64,000 nt of DNA from JAAYDY01 sp964500225 (GTDB lineage Bacteria; Planctomycetota; Phycisphaerae; FEN-1346; JAACEH01), in the NCBI GenBank assembly GCA_964500225.1, contig CAZCOA010000006.1, forward strand, positions 38,419-102,418. The letters run 5' to 3'. The notes beneath the pieces were generated by a model. That model ran no database searches, had not been told where the DNA came from, and saw only the letters and a program-made list of their open reading frames with translations. The translations under genes were made by a program, and so were the position numbers. Positions 25,820 through 34,094 of the stretch are shown here, one piece after another (the first letter of the stretch is position 1; every line of letters begins with the position of its first letter).

Positions 25820-25980
25820 GCGTCCGTCCCGTGTGCGCAACAATATCCGCACGACTCGGCGCCCGCCGACTGGCGATCCTTCGCCCGGTCATTCTGCGGT
25901 GCGTCGCGTCGTTTCGATTCCTGACCGTACGCCGAAATACCGTCCGTGGTGGGTCGGTGAATGGAATCCCGTCGCAAGTC

Positions 25981-26009
25981 ATTCTCCATTGGGTATCGTG
26001 TACTGTCAA
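25981..26009 (-). promoter_or_regulatory. promoter of the glucan phosphorylase operon
   Basis: On the minus strand a perfect TTGACA (26004-26009) is followed after 17 bases by GAGAAT (25981-25986). The leader would be about 155 bases; I see no clear structure in it (25820-25974). It is back-to-back with the yraN promoter, with the -35 boxes 28 bases apart. Confidence 0.42.
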
Positions 26010-26037
26010 GCATCGCCTTTAGTAAAACGGCTGGCCG

Positions 26038-26066
26038 TTGACGCAACGGCGGGGGCGGGCTATAAC
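26038..26066 (+). promoter_or_regulatory. promoter of yraN
   Basis: TTGACG (26038-26043) and TATAAC (26061-26066) are separated by 17 bases, each one base from consensus. The yraN ATG lies about 55 bases downstream. Confidence 0.58.
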
Positions 26067-26121
26067 GAAACTGCGTTGGGGCGGGCGTAGGCCCTCCCCG
26101 GCGCAGGCACGAGGAGACGCC

Positions 26122-26514
26122 ATGGGGCTGTTCAATTTCGATCTACGCAGAAACCTTGGCCGCAAGGGCGAGGATCTGGCCGCGCAGTACCTGAAGCGGC
26201 TGGGCCACCGCGTGCTGGCTCGCAACGTGGTGACCCCGTTCGGTGAGCTGGATTTGATCATGCAGGAGAAGCTCTCGGGGCGGCTGGTGTTTGTCGAGGT
26301 CAAGGCCCGGTCGCGCGAGGACGTGGCGGCGGGCGAGCAGGCCGTCGGCCGCGTCAAGCAGCGACACGTGATCCGGGCCGCCCAGGCGTGGCTCAAGAGC
26401 AAGGGCCTCCGCGATGCGCCCGTGCGGTTCGACGTGGTGGCCGTGGCCTACGCCGACGCTGCCGGCCACGGCGAACCCGAGGTGCGGCACATTCCGGGGG
26501 CATTTCAGGCGTAG
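26122..26514 (+). CDS. yraN: UPF0102 endonuclease-like protein (130 aa)
   Basis: This small protein of the YraN/UPF0102 family has a restriction-endonuclease-like fold. Its core motif is present: RRNLGRKGEDLAAQYL near residue 8, FGELDLI near 42 with the conserved Asp, and FVEVKAR near 58 with the EVK triad. The cellular role of the family is unsettled, although a link to nucleic-acid processing is usually assumed. The start at 26122 has GAGGAG at 26111-26116. tatD follows 70 bases later on the same strand. Confidence 0.9.
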   Translation: MGLFNFDLRRNLGRKGEDLAAQYLKRLGHRVLARNVVTPFGELDLIMQEKLSGRLVFVEVKARSREDVAAGEQAVGRVKQRHVIRAAQAWLKSKGLRDAPVRFDVVAVAYADAAGHGEPEVRHIPGAFQA

Positions 26515-26584
26515 CCGCCGAGCGGCAACGGATTGTCCCGTGGCATGGACGACCGCGTGCGTCTGCGACGGGTAAGGACGATTC

Positions 26585-27412
26585 ATGACGACCGAACGCC
26601 AGGGGCTGTGCGACAGTCACGCCCATCTGTATTTTCCGAAACTCGTGGAACAGGCGTCGGACGTGCTTCGCCGCGCGGCCCAGGCCGGCGTGACGAGCAT
26701 CGTCAACATCGGCACGCGGCCCTCGACGAATCCCGTGGCCATCGAGCAGGCCCGCAGCGCCGCCGCGGCCGCCGGAGGCACTCCCGGCGTGGATGTGCCG
26801 CGACTCTATGCGACGGTGGGATTCCACCCGCACGAGGCAGCCGAGATCGTCGAGGCGGATTGGCCCGTGATCGAGCGACAGGCCGCCGACCCGGTCGTGG
26901 TCGGCCTCGGGGAATTCGGCCTCGATTACCACTATGAGCACAGCCCGCGCGACGCGCAGCGGCAAGTGCTGCGCCGCGGGATCGAGTTGGCCTTGCGGAT
27001 CGGCAAGCCCATGGTGATCCACTCGCGCAAGGCGGGGCTCGAGGTCATCGAGACGCTTGACGAGGTGGCCGGACGCGATCGGATGCCGCGCGGCGTGTTC
27101 CACTGTTTCACCGACACGTGGGAGTTGGCCGAGGCGGCCCTGGAGCGCGGGTTCTTCATCGGCATCACGGGAATCGTGACGTTTCCCAATGCCCCGGAGG
27201 TGGCCGAGGTGGCGGCACGGATTCCGATGGATCGGCTTCTGGTGGAGACCGACGCGCCGTTCTGCGCCCCGGTGCCGATGCGCGGCAAGACCAACGAGCC
27301 GTCGTTCGTCGGTTACGTCTGCGACCGCTTGGCCGAATTGCATGGCATCGACCCGCAGGCCGCCCGCCGCCAGACCACCGCCAACGCCCGTCGGCTGTTC
27401 GGAATCGCCTGA
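26585..27412 (+). CDS. tatD: TatD-family metal-dependent hydrolase / DNase (275 aa)
   Basis: A TIM-barrel amidohydrolase-type phosphoesterase with 3'-5' nuclease activity in characterised members. The metal ligands are all visible: CDSHAHL near residue 9, GEFGLDYH with the bridging Glu near 110, the HSR histidine near 145, FHCF near 165 and VETDAP near 220. Length is slightly above the family norm because of an Ala-rich insertion near residue 55. TAAGGA precedes the ATG. The gene ends at an intrinsic terminator (27442-27473). Confidence 0.93.
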   Translation: MTTERQGLCDSHAHLYFPKLVEQASDVLRRAAQAGVTSIVNIGTRPSTNPVAIEQARSAAAAAGGTPGVDVPRLYATVGFHPHEAAEIVEADWPVIERQAADPVVVGLGEFGLDYHYEHSPRDAQRQVLRRGIELALRIGKPMVIHSRKAGLEVIETLDEVAGRDRMPRGVFHCFTDTWELAEAALERGFFIGITGIVTFPNAPEVAEVAARIPMDRLLVETDAPFCAPVPMRGKTNEPSFVGYVCDRLAELHGIDPQAARRQTTANARRLFGIA

Positions 27413-27441
27413 CGTGCCGTACATCACGTTCGCTGACCGTA

Positions 27442-27473
27442 GGGGGCGGCGCGCGAACCGCCCCTGCATTTTT
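27442..27473 (+). terminator. intrinsic terminator after tatD
   Basis: GGGGCGG (27443-27449) pairs with CCGCCCC (27458-27464) around an eight-base loop, followed by TGCATTTTT. The stem sits about 30 bases after the tatD stop. Confidence 0.58.
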
Positions 27474-27667
27474 CTCTGGCCGCGAGCGGCTCACGAGACG
27501 CCCTTACGCCTCCCCCCAGATTGCGAGCAGTCCGTGAGCAGTTCTTCCCCCACCGTCCGTCGGTCCACGGTCGCCGCCCAAGACGCACCGGCACCGGCGA
27601 ACGGGGGCGGGGTTAGAATTCCACATGCGGTCTTTCCCTTCGGTCGCAAAACAGGAGGACACCCATC

Positions 27668-29968
27668 ATGAATCGGGTCGTAACATGGGGTTGTCTGGTG
27701 GCCCTGGCGGCGTGGGCTTGTCCGGCGGCGGTAACGGGCCAGGAGGCGGCCCAGGACGCAGCGGCGGCACCGAAAACCATGGGCTTCGAGGGCGAAGGGG
27801 CGTTGGCCGGGTGGACCGTGACGGGGCCGGTGGCGACGGCGGCCGGCAAGGGCCGCGACGGTCAGGGAGCGGCCCTGACAATCGGCTCTGGCGGCAAGGC
27901 CCTCCTGAAATTGCGCGACGCCGACGGTTCCGGCACGGTGGAACTGTGGGTGTACGACGACCTGACGTCGCCGGAGAACCCGCGAGCGGCCACGCGGCCC
28001 GGGCCGCGTTGGGGCCTGGTGCAGAAGGACGGCCACGTGCTGGCGGTCGGCATTCTCTACGCCCCGTACCTGGGCGGCAACGAGGGATACACGGCAACGG
28101 CCGGCGACGGCGACCGCTGGTACGATCAGCTCCAGTGGCTCGGCGTGACACGGGCGCCGGCGGCGTGGCGCAAATGGACATTCGATTTCGATCCCGAGAA
28201 GGGCCTGCGCATCCTGGTGGACGGCCGCGACCTGAACGCCGCCAAGCGGTTCGACGCGACCAAGGCGGGGCTCGTCGGATTCAACGGCGTGGTGATCTAC
28301 GGCGACTCCGGCGGCGCGAGCGAGCAGGTGCTGCTGGTGGACGATGTGTCGGTGACGCTGGGCGGTCCGGTCAAGTCGGTGCCGCGGCCTCGTCCGGAGG
28401 CACCGATCGTCAAGGGGCCGGACCCGTGGACGCCGATCCGCGAGACGCGCGCGCCGGTCACGGCCGAAAACGCGCCGGCGACGCCGAAGCTCGACGAGCT
28501 GGAGCGGCGCCAGAGCGTCACGCAGTACGGCATTACGTGGACGTTCGACAAGCCGTCGCCCGTGGGCCGGTTCGTCAACGGCGACTGGTACGTGGTGGGC
28601 CCCGTGACGGTGACGGCGATCGACCCGAAGCCGCTCTACGGCGAGGAGATTCCCGAGATCGAACTGGACGACCGGGACCTGAAGCGTCCGGCGGCAAGCT
28701 GGGTCCGCAACGGGTTCATGCTCAACCCGCCGGCGGCGCAGAAGGAGTCGTACGACAGCGGGATCCAGAACTTTTTCGATCCGGCGCTGATTCAGCGGTT
28801 GCCGGCGACGATGAAGCCGGGCGATTCGCTGGTCTCGACGATCAGCATGCCCAAGGGTATGATCCTGAAGGGACAGATGTTGCGGACCGACGTCCAGCGC
28901 GGCAAGGGCGACAGCAGCCCCATCCGCACGGCCGCGGTGCTGACGTGCGTGGCCGAACCGCAGCCGGCCGACGCCTTCCGCCCCGGTTACTGCGACCGCA
29001 CGCAGAGGATCTACCTGGCGCGGAACCTCAAGCGCGATCTGCTGCCGCGGGCCGAACGGACCAAAAACCTGGCCGACGTGGGGCTGTACGTTCGCTTCAC
29101 ACAGCGCCCGTGGCTGAGTACGGGGTTCTTCGGGTTCGATCATCCGGTGGAGAACATGCCGCAGTACGGGCTCGAGTACGGCCGCGTGGCGGGCATCGCC
29201 GCGCTGCTGCTGTGTACGGACCTGAAGCCCGAGGAAAAAGAGCCGCTGCTGATCAATTACGTGCAGGTGGGCATCGACCTGGGCTCGATTGTCCGCGCCG
29301 GGCACCCGGGCTGGGAAGGCTTCGGCGGCCACGGCAGCGGCCGGAAGATTCCGATTGTCTTCGCCGGCCTGGTGCTCGGCGACGACGAGTTGGCGAACGT
29401 GAACCGGTCGTTCCCGAAGGTCAGCTTCGGCGAGGACGAGCAGACGGAGTACGGCCCCTGCTGGACCGGCGCCACAGTGACCTTCGCCGGTCACCGCGCG
29501 ATTGACGCCAGGACCGGCGTTGCGCGGCCGGGCTCCGGCCCCTACGAGCACCGCCATCCGACGCAGTGGGACGGCATCGCCTCGGGCGAGGCACGGCGCG
29601 GCGACCGCATGAGCGAGTCGTACCGTCGCTGCTGCACGAGCGTCGGCTGGGTGGCCCAGGCGCTGGCCATGCACCTGATGAAGGCCGAGACCGCCTGGGG
29701 CCACGACCCGTTCTTCGACTACGTGGACCGTTGGATGTACGAGGACGACGCCCAGTTTGTCAAGGTAATCAAGGAGGCCACCGGCGCCGACTTCTCAGCG
29801 GATTGGGCCCGGCAGGGCCAGGCCTGGGACGCCTTCGTCAACGACATGTGGGCCAAGCACCGCACCGGCCCCGGCATGCCGCCGACCGACGGCTGGAAGC
29901 AGCCGAAGGATTTCAGCCGCTACGAAAAATCGATGGAGTTGCTAAAAGAGAGCCAGTCGAAACGATAG
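27668..29968 (+). CDS. secreted protein of unknown function with LamG-like N-terminal region (766 aa)
   Basis: A signal peptide (residues 1-25, ending near TGQEA) directs export. Residues about 35-220 look like a concanavalin-like (LamG) module: repeated strands with AGKGRDGQGAALTIGSGG, VELWVYDD, and AWRKWTFDFDPEKGLRILVDGRDL. Residues 230-700 are a globular region I do not recognise; it contains GHPGWEGFGGHGSGRK and a helical stretch near 640-720 (VAQALAMHLMKAETAWGHDPFFDYVDRW) that recalls alpha-toroid carbohydrate enzymes. AGGAGG precedes the ATG. Its placement opposite a GH3 glycosidase suggests a carbohydrate role, but this is inference only. Confidence 0.75.
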   Translation: MNRVVTWGCLVALAAWACPAAVTGQEAAQDAAAAPKTMGFEGEGALAGWTVTGPVATAAGKGRDGQGAALTIGSGGKALLKLRDADGSGTVELWVYDDLTSPENPRAATRPGPRWGLVQKDGHVLAVGILYAPYLGGNEGYTATAGDGDRWYDQLQWLGVTRAPAAWRKWTFDFDPEKGLRILVDGRDLNAAKRFDATKAGLVGFNGVVIYGDSGGASEQVLLVDDVSVTLGGPVKSVPRPRPEAPIVKGPDPWTPIRETRAPVTAENAPATPKLDELERRQSVTQYGITWTFDKPSPVGRFVNGDWYVVGPVTVTAIDPKPLYGEEIPEIELDDRDLKRPAASWVRNGFMLNPPAAQKESYDSGIQNFFDPALIQRLPATMKPGDSLVSTISMPKGMILKGQMLRTDVQRGKGDSSPIRTAAVLTCVAEPQPADAFRPGYCDRTQRIYLARNLKRDLLPRAERTKNLADVGLYVRFTQRPWLSTGFFGFDHPVENMPQYGLEYGRVAGIAALLLCTDLKPEEKEPLLINYVQVGIDLGSIVRAGHPGWEGFGGHGSGRKIPIVFAGLVLGDDELANVNRSFPKVSFGEDEQTEYGPCWTGATVTFAGHRAIDARTGVARPGSGPYEHRHPTQWDGIASGEARRGDRMSESYRRCCTSVGWVAQALAMHLMKAETAWGHDPFFDYVDRWMYEDDAQFVKVIKEATGADFSADWARQGQAWDAFVNDMWAKHRTGPGMPPTDGWKQPKDFSRYEKSMELLKESQSKR

Positions 29969-30010
29969 CCGTGCCGCCGCGCATTTGACAGGCGGCCGAC
30001 CGGAACGCGA

Positions 30011-30051
30011 CGCGGGCGTCTGCGACTTCTTCCGAGCCGCAGGCGCCCGCG
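30011..30051. terminator. long hairpin between convergent genes
   Basis: A 14-bp stem (30011-30024 with 30038-30051, one G-T pair) with a 13-base loop lies between the secreted unknown gene and the convergent GH3 gene. There is no T-run on either side, so it would act as a bidirectional or Rho-assisted terminator or 3'-end stabiliser. Confidence 0.45.
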
Positions 30052-30107
30052 GTTCCTCTGGGGCGAGGTCCAGGTCACGGTGCGACTTCGGGAACGCGAT
30101 GCCCGAC

Positions 30108-32606
30108 TCAGTCCAGCACGAAATGCGCTTGTTGCCGCAGGTCGCGGCTCGACGAGCCGACGCTCAGCACATAGTCGCCCGGCTCGGTCGCCCAGGCGCC
30201 GGCCTCGGCGTCCCAGAAGGACACATCACGCCGCGAGAGGCGGAAGCGCACGGTCGCCTGTTGCCCCGGCTCCAGGAACACCTTCTCGAATCCCTTCAAC
30301 TCGCGGACCGGCCGCTCGACGCGCCCCGGTGCCGCGCGGCCGACGTAGAGTTGCACCACCTCGGCCCCGGCCCGCGTGCCGGCATTGCGGACGGTCAGCT
30401 CCGCCTCGGCCGCCACGTCGCCGCGGCCCGGCCTGACCACCAGGGGCCCGTACTGAAACGTCGTGTAGCTGAGCCCGTGGCCGAAGGGGAATAGCGGCTC
30501 GATGCCCCGGCGATCGTACCAACGGTAACCGACGAAAAGTCCCTCGTTGTAGCGGCACGAGCCGGCCTGGTACTGGCCGACGGTCGCGGCGGGCGTGTCC
30601 GCCAGCCGCTTCGGGAACGTGCAGGGCAGCTTGCCCGACGGGTTGACGCGGCCGAAGGCCACATCGGCCAGCACGCGGCCGCCTTCGCTGCCGGCGTACC
30701 ACGCCTGGACGATGGCCGGCACGCGGTCGGCCCACGGCATCTCGACCGGACTGCCCCCGACCAAAAAAACCGCTAGTTTCTTGTTGGCCGCAGCCAGCGC
30801 CTCGATGAGCCGATCCTGATCATACGGCAGTTTGAGGTCCTTGCGGTCTCGACCCTCCGCGTCGTCGCGATGATTCAGGCCGCCGACGAAGATCACGGCA
30901 TCGGCCTCGCGGGCCGCAGCCACGGCCTCGGCAAACGGATCGCCGCAGGCCGACCGGTCGGACGACGGCGTAAGCCACGCTACGCGGAACGCACCGGCCA
31001 GCCCGTTGAGCGGCACGAAATGAATCTCGATCGTGTGCCGGTCGCCGCGCCGCCCCTCCAGGGCCACCGTTTCGGTAAGCGAGCCCTCCCCGAATTCCCA
31101 CAAGGCAACCTTCTTCTGGCCGTCCACAAACACCGTGAACTGATCGGCGCCGGTGAAAGCCAGCTCGTACAGCCCGTCCTCCGGCAACGTCACGGTGGCG
31201 GTCAGTCGCAACGAGGTTCGCCCGGTCGCCAGTCCGAACGGCATCCGCCCCGCCGGCCACGACAGGTCCACCGTCTGCATCGAGCCGGTCTGCCGCGCCG
31301 GCCCCGCCAGCGCCGTGTTGTCGAACACCTCGAACGTCCAACCGCCGGTGCCTGAACCGTCCACGGCGGCCAGGCATTGGTTGGGTATCAGCTCGTGGGC
31401 CGTCGCCTCAGCCGGGTAGCCGCGCACATAGCGAATCGCCACGCCGTCGCCGAGCAGTTCCCGCAGCCCCTCCAGCGGGGTGATTTCGCGGGCCGTCTTG
31501 ACGCCGCTGGAGCCGCCGCCCTGCGCGTGACGCACCGTGGCGTTCCACCCGATGACGGCGAGGGTCCGGATCGTAGCTGCGTCGAACGGCAGCACGCCGT
31601 CGTTCTTTAGCAGCACCATGGCCTCTTCGGCGATGCGCCGCGCCCCGCGGAAATGCTCCTCCGTGGCATACGCCCCCTTGCGACGGGCCGGATCGAACAG
31701 GCCCGCGGCCATCATCACGCGCAGCACACGACGGACTTTGTCGTCCACCAAGGCCACGTCATACCGCCCCTGCCGCAGCCCCTCCAGGAACGGACCGGCC
31801 AGGTAATATTGGTCGTAACTGGCCACGCTCGTGCCCATCTCGACATCCAGGCCGTTGCGGGCCGCCTGGTCCGTATCGTGCGTGCCGTTCCAGTCCGAGA
31901 CGACCAGCCCGCGGAATCCCCATTGGCCCTTGAGAATTTCCTGGAGCAACAGACGGTTGTGGCAGCAATGCTCGCCGCGGAAACGGTTGTAGGCGCCCAT
32001 GACCGTGAGCACCTGCGCGCGGCACACGGCAGCCTCGAACGCCGGCAGATAGATTTCACGCAGCGCGCGGTCGTCCACCTCGACGTCCACGCGCATGCGG
32101 TCACGCTCCTGATTGTTGAGGGCGAAGTGTTTGACGCACGCCGCCACGTCGTGGGCCTGAATGCCCTCGATCTCGGGCACGACCAGTTCGGCGGCCAGGA
32201 AGGGGTCTTCGCCGAGATACTCGAAGTTCCGCCCGCACAGGGGCGTCCGCATGATGTTCACGCCGGGACCAAGGATCACGTCCTTGCCGCGGCCGCGAGC
32301 CTCCTCGCCCAGGATGCTGCCGTGCAGGCCGGCCATTGCCCGGTTCCACGTCGCCGCCAGGGCCGTTCCCGTCGGCAGGTACGTCACGTAGTCGTCGTCG
32401 CGGTTGGCCGTCATCCAACTGTCGCGCATCAGCTCCTCGCGGACACCGTGCGGCCCATCGGACATGACCAGTTCGGGTATGCCCAGCCGAGGCGCCCCGG
32501 CCACGGAGAACTTCGACCAGGCGTGACACAACGACACCTTCTCTTCCAGCGTCATCTCGGCCAGCAGGGCGTCAATGCGCATTTCGTCCACTCGTGCAAA
32601 CGACAT
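30108..32606 (-). CDS. glycoside hydrolase family 3 beta-glucosidase-like (832 aa)
   Basis: This retaining exo-beta-glycosidase has the four-part GH3 layout: an N-terminal barrel (residues 1-300), an alpha/beta sandwich interrupted by a PA14-like insert (about 400-540, YELAFTGADQFTVFVDGQKK), and a C-terminal fibronectin-III-like domain (about 730-830). The nucleophile is Asp238 in VVSDWNGTHD. Substrate-binding KHFALNNQE lies near 160. No signal peptide is visible, so it likely acts on imported oligosaccharides. AAAGGACC precedes the ATG. The creatininase-family gene lies 53 bases upstream on the same strand. Confidence 0.93.
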   Translation of the reverse strand: MSFARVDEMRIDALLAEMTLEEKVSLCHAWSKFSVAGAPRLGIPELVMSDGPHGVREELMRDSWMTANRDDDYVTYLPTGTALAATWNRAMAGLHGSILGEEARGRGKDVILGPGVNIMRTPLCGRNFEYLGEDPFLAAELVVPEIEGIQAHDVAACVKHFALNNQERDRMRVDVEVDDRALREIYLPAFEAAVCRAQVLTVMGAYNRFRGEHCCHNRLLLQEILKGQWGFRGLVVSDWNGTHDTDQAARNGLDVEMGTSVASYDQYYLAGPFLEGLRQGRYDVALVDDKVRRVLRVMMAAGLFDPARRKGAYATEEHFRGARRIAEEAMVLLKNDGVLPFDAATIRTLAVIGWNATVRHAQGGGSSGVKTAREITPLEGLRELLGDGVAIRYVRGYPAEATAHELIPNQCLAAVDGSGTGGWTFEVFDNTALAGPARQTGSMQTVDLSWPAGRMPFGLATGRTSLRLTATVTLPEDGLYELAFTGADQFTVFVDGQKKVALWEFGEGSLTETVALEGRRGDRHTIEIHFVPLNGLAGAFRVAWLTPSSDRSACGDPFAEAVAAAREADAVIFVGGLNHRDDAEGRDRKDLKLPYDQDRLIEALAAANKKLAVFLVGGSPVEMPWADRVPAIVQAWYAGSEGGRVLADVAFGRVNPSGKLPCTFPKRLADTPAATVGQYQAGSCRYNEGLFVGYRWYDRRGIEPLFPFGHGLSYTTFQYGPLVVRPGRGDVAAEAELTVRNAGTRAGAEVVQLYVGRAAPGRVERPVRELKGFEKVFLEPGQQATVRFRLSRRDVSFWDAEAGAWATEPGDYVLSVGSSSRDLRQQAHFVLD

Positions 32607-32659
32607 GTCGGTCCTTTCTGGAATCCCACGGAGTCACGGCAGAAAAAGACGAAACATGG

Positions 32660-33499
32660 TCACGTCTTCGGCTTCATCGCCGCCACCTTGTCCAGCGCCC
32701 ACGGCGGGTCGGCGTCCAAGGCCGCCATATCCTTGACGTACCGCGCGAACTCTTCGGGCACGTGGGCATAGTCGCGCGCGGCGGCGCGCCGCATTACCTC
32801 GACCGCCCGGTCGGCGTGCTCGGGCCGCACTTGGCTCCGCACCGGCTGGTGCTGCCACGGGGCCGTGAACGTCCACGGCCACGAACATTCGGCCCGCCGC
32901 AAGGCCCCCTGCGACGGCAGCGGAAAACATCGCTCGGGCGAGTCCTCGAATCCGCCCGCGACCAGGCCCGCCGGAAGGCCCAGCACCCGAGCCGAGGCCA
33001 GTACCAGAATATCCTCGCCGCGCGTGTAGCCCAGGGCTTCGATCATCAGGTCGTCGGGCATCAATTTGCTGGGCGAGCAGTGCAACACGATCCGGCCGGT
33101 CTCCTGATGAATCTCGCGGATGACCGTGCTGACCATGAACGACAGCGGCCCGTGCGTGCCGACGACGACCAGACGTTTGAACCCGGCCCGCAGCGCGGCC
33201 AGGCAGATTTCCTTGATCCAGGCAATGGTGGCCGTCGGCCGCGGGGCGATCGTACCCGGCCAGTGGTCCGACGCCCCAGGATAGGTGTACTGGATCGGCG
33301 GCAACACCAGGCAACCCCACTGCTCAGCCAGAATCACGCTCATGGCGTGCGCGTGCAACGTGTCGCAGCCCAGTGGCACGTGCGGCCCATGCATCTCAAA
33401 ACACCCGACCGGCAGAATCGCCAGGTCGTTCGTCTGAAGGTACCGCGCCACCTGCGGACTGGTCATCAACTCCATCCGCACTTGCTGCGTCGCTGTCAC
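32660..33499 (-). CDS. creatininase-family amidohydrolase (279 aa)
   Basis: This metal-dependent amidohydrolase has the creatininase/formamide-hydrolase fold. The metal motif is PVGCFEMHGPHVPLGCDT, with Glu35, His37 and Asp46, followed by VVVGTHGPLSFM near residue 115. Substrates across the family include creatinine, a riboflavin-pathway formamide (archaeal ArfB) and mycofactocin peptides, so the exact reaction is open. The GTG at 33499 has GGAGGAGG eight bases upstream, which decides the start over the longer open frame. It is probably co-transcribed with the GH3 gene; the pairing has no obvious explanation. Confidence 0.82.
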   Translation of the reverse strand: MTATQQVRMELMTSPQVARYLQTNDLAILPVGCFEMHGPHVPLGCDTLHAHAMSVILAEQWGCLVLPPIQYTYPGASDHWPGTIAPRPTATIAWIKEICLAALRAGFKRLVVVGTHGPLSFMVSTVIREIHQETGRIVLHCSPSKLMPDDLMIEALGYTRGEDILVLASARVLGLPAGLVAGGFEDSPERCFPLPSQGALRRAECSWPWTFTAPWQHQPVRSQVRPEHADRAVEVMRRAAARDYAHVPEEFARYVKDMAALDADPPWALDKVAAMKPKT

Positions 33500-33795
33500 C
33501 GTCGCCTCCTCCTGTCTGGTTCGATGCCCGGCCCACACTACCGTGGGTCGGCTCTGTCGGCCACGACGATCCACTTCCATGCCGCAGCCAGGACACGGTA
33601 TGTTAACACCGCGCGACCGCTCGCGGAACTCACCTTTTTCTGCCGACTACAGGCGGGCACGCCACTGCGCCGGGGCCGTACCGTAAGTACGGGCATCTTG
33701 CCCCAAGCGGCGCGGGCGCCGTGCCCGCGCGTGGCGGAGCATCGTGTCCATTCGTTGCTGTGACAGGTGTTGCCCGTGAGGGAGGCCCATGGCGG
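33500..33795. other. intergenic, hairpins only
   Basis: Two perfect inverted repeats are visible: CCGTAC/GTACGG near 33676-33692 and CGCGGGC/GCCCGCG (33711-33717/33723-33729). I recognise no gene. The region separates the creatininase gene from the tRNA-Leu promoter. Confidence 0.4.
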
Positions 33796-33824
33796 TTGAC
33801 TTTCCGGGCACAAGCGAGTATAGT
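33796..33824 (+). promoter_or_regulatory. promoter of tRNA-Leu
   Basis: TTGACT (33796-33801) and TATAGT (33819-33824) are 17 bases apart. The tRNA begins 35 bases later, the usual distance for a stable-RNA promoter. Confidence 0.6.
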
Positions 33825-33859
33825 GGCCCGCCTGAACGTAGCCGTGCCGGACACCCGGT

Positions 33860-33948
33860 GCCGGAGTGGCGGAACTGGCAGACGCGCGGGATTCAAAATC
33901 CCGTTGGGCTCACCCCCAGTGAGGGTTCGACCCCCTCCTCCGGCACCA
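33860..33948 (+). tRNA. tRNA-Leu (CAA anticodon)
   Basis: The acceptor strands GCCGGAG and CTCCGGC pair perfectly, followed by discriminator A and an encoded CCA end (33946-33948). The anticodon arm CGGGA/TCCCG carries the loop TTCAAAA, giving anticodon CAA for UUG codons. A long class-II variable arm and a T-arm with GGTTCGA are present. Total length is 89 with CCA. Confidence 0.95.
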
Positions 33949-34094
33949 TTTTCTTTCTGCCCGCCTCCCGCAACACAACGCAACAAGCGACGACAGGCTG
34001 CTCCCGACGAGTCGGCCGTCGAGCGGTTTTGACAGGATGCTGCATCGCCACGAGAAGCCGAAGGCGCGGAAGGCCGGTGCGGGAGGCAACTCCA

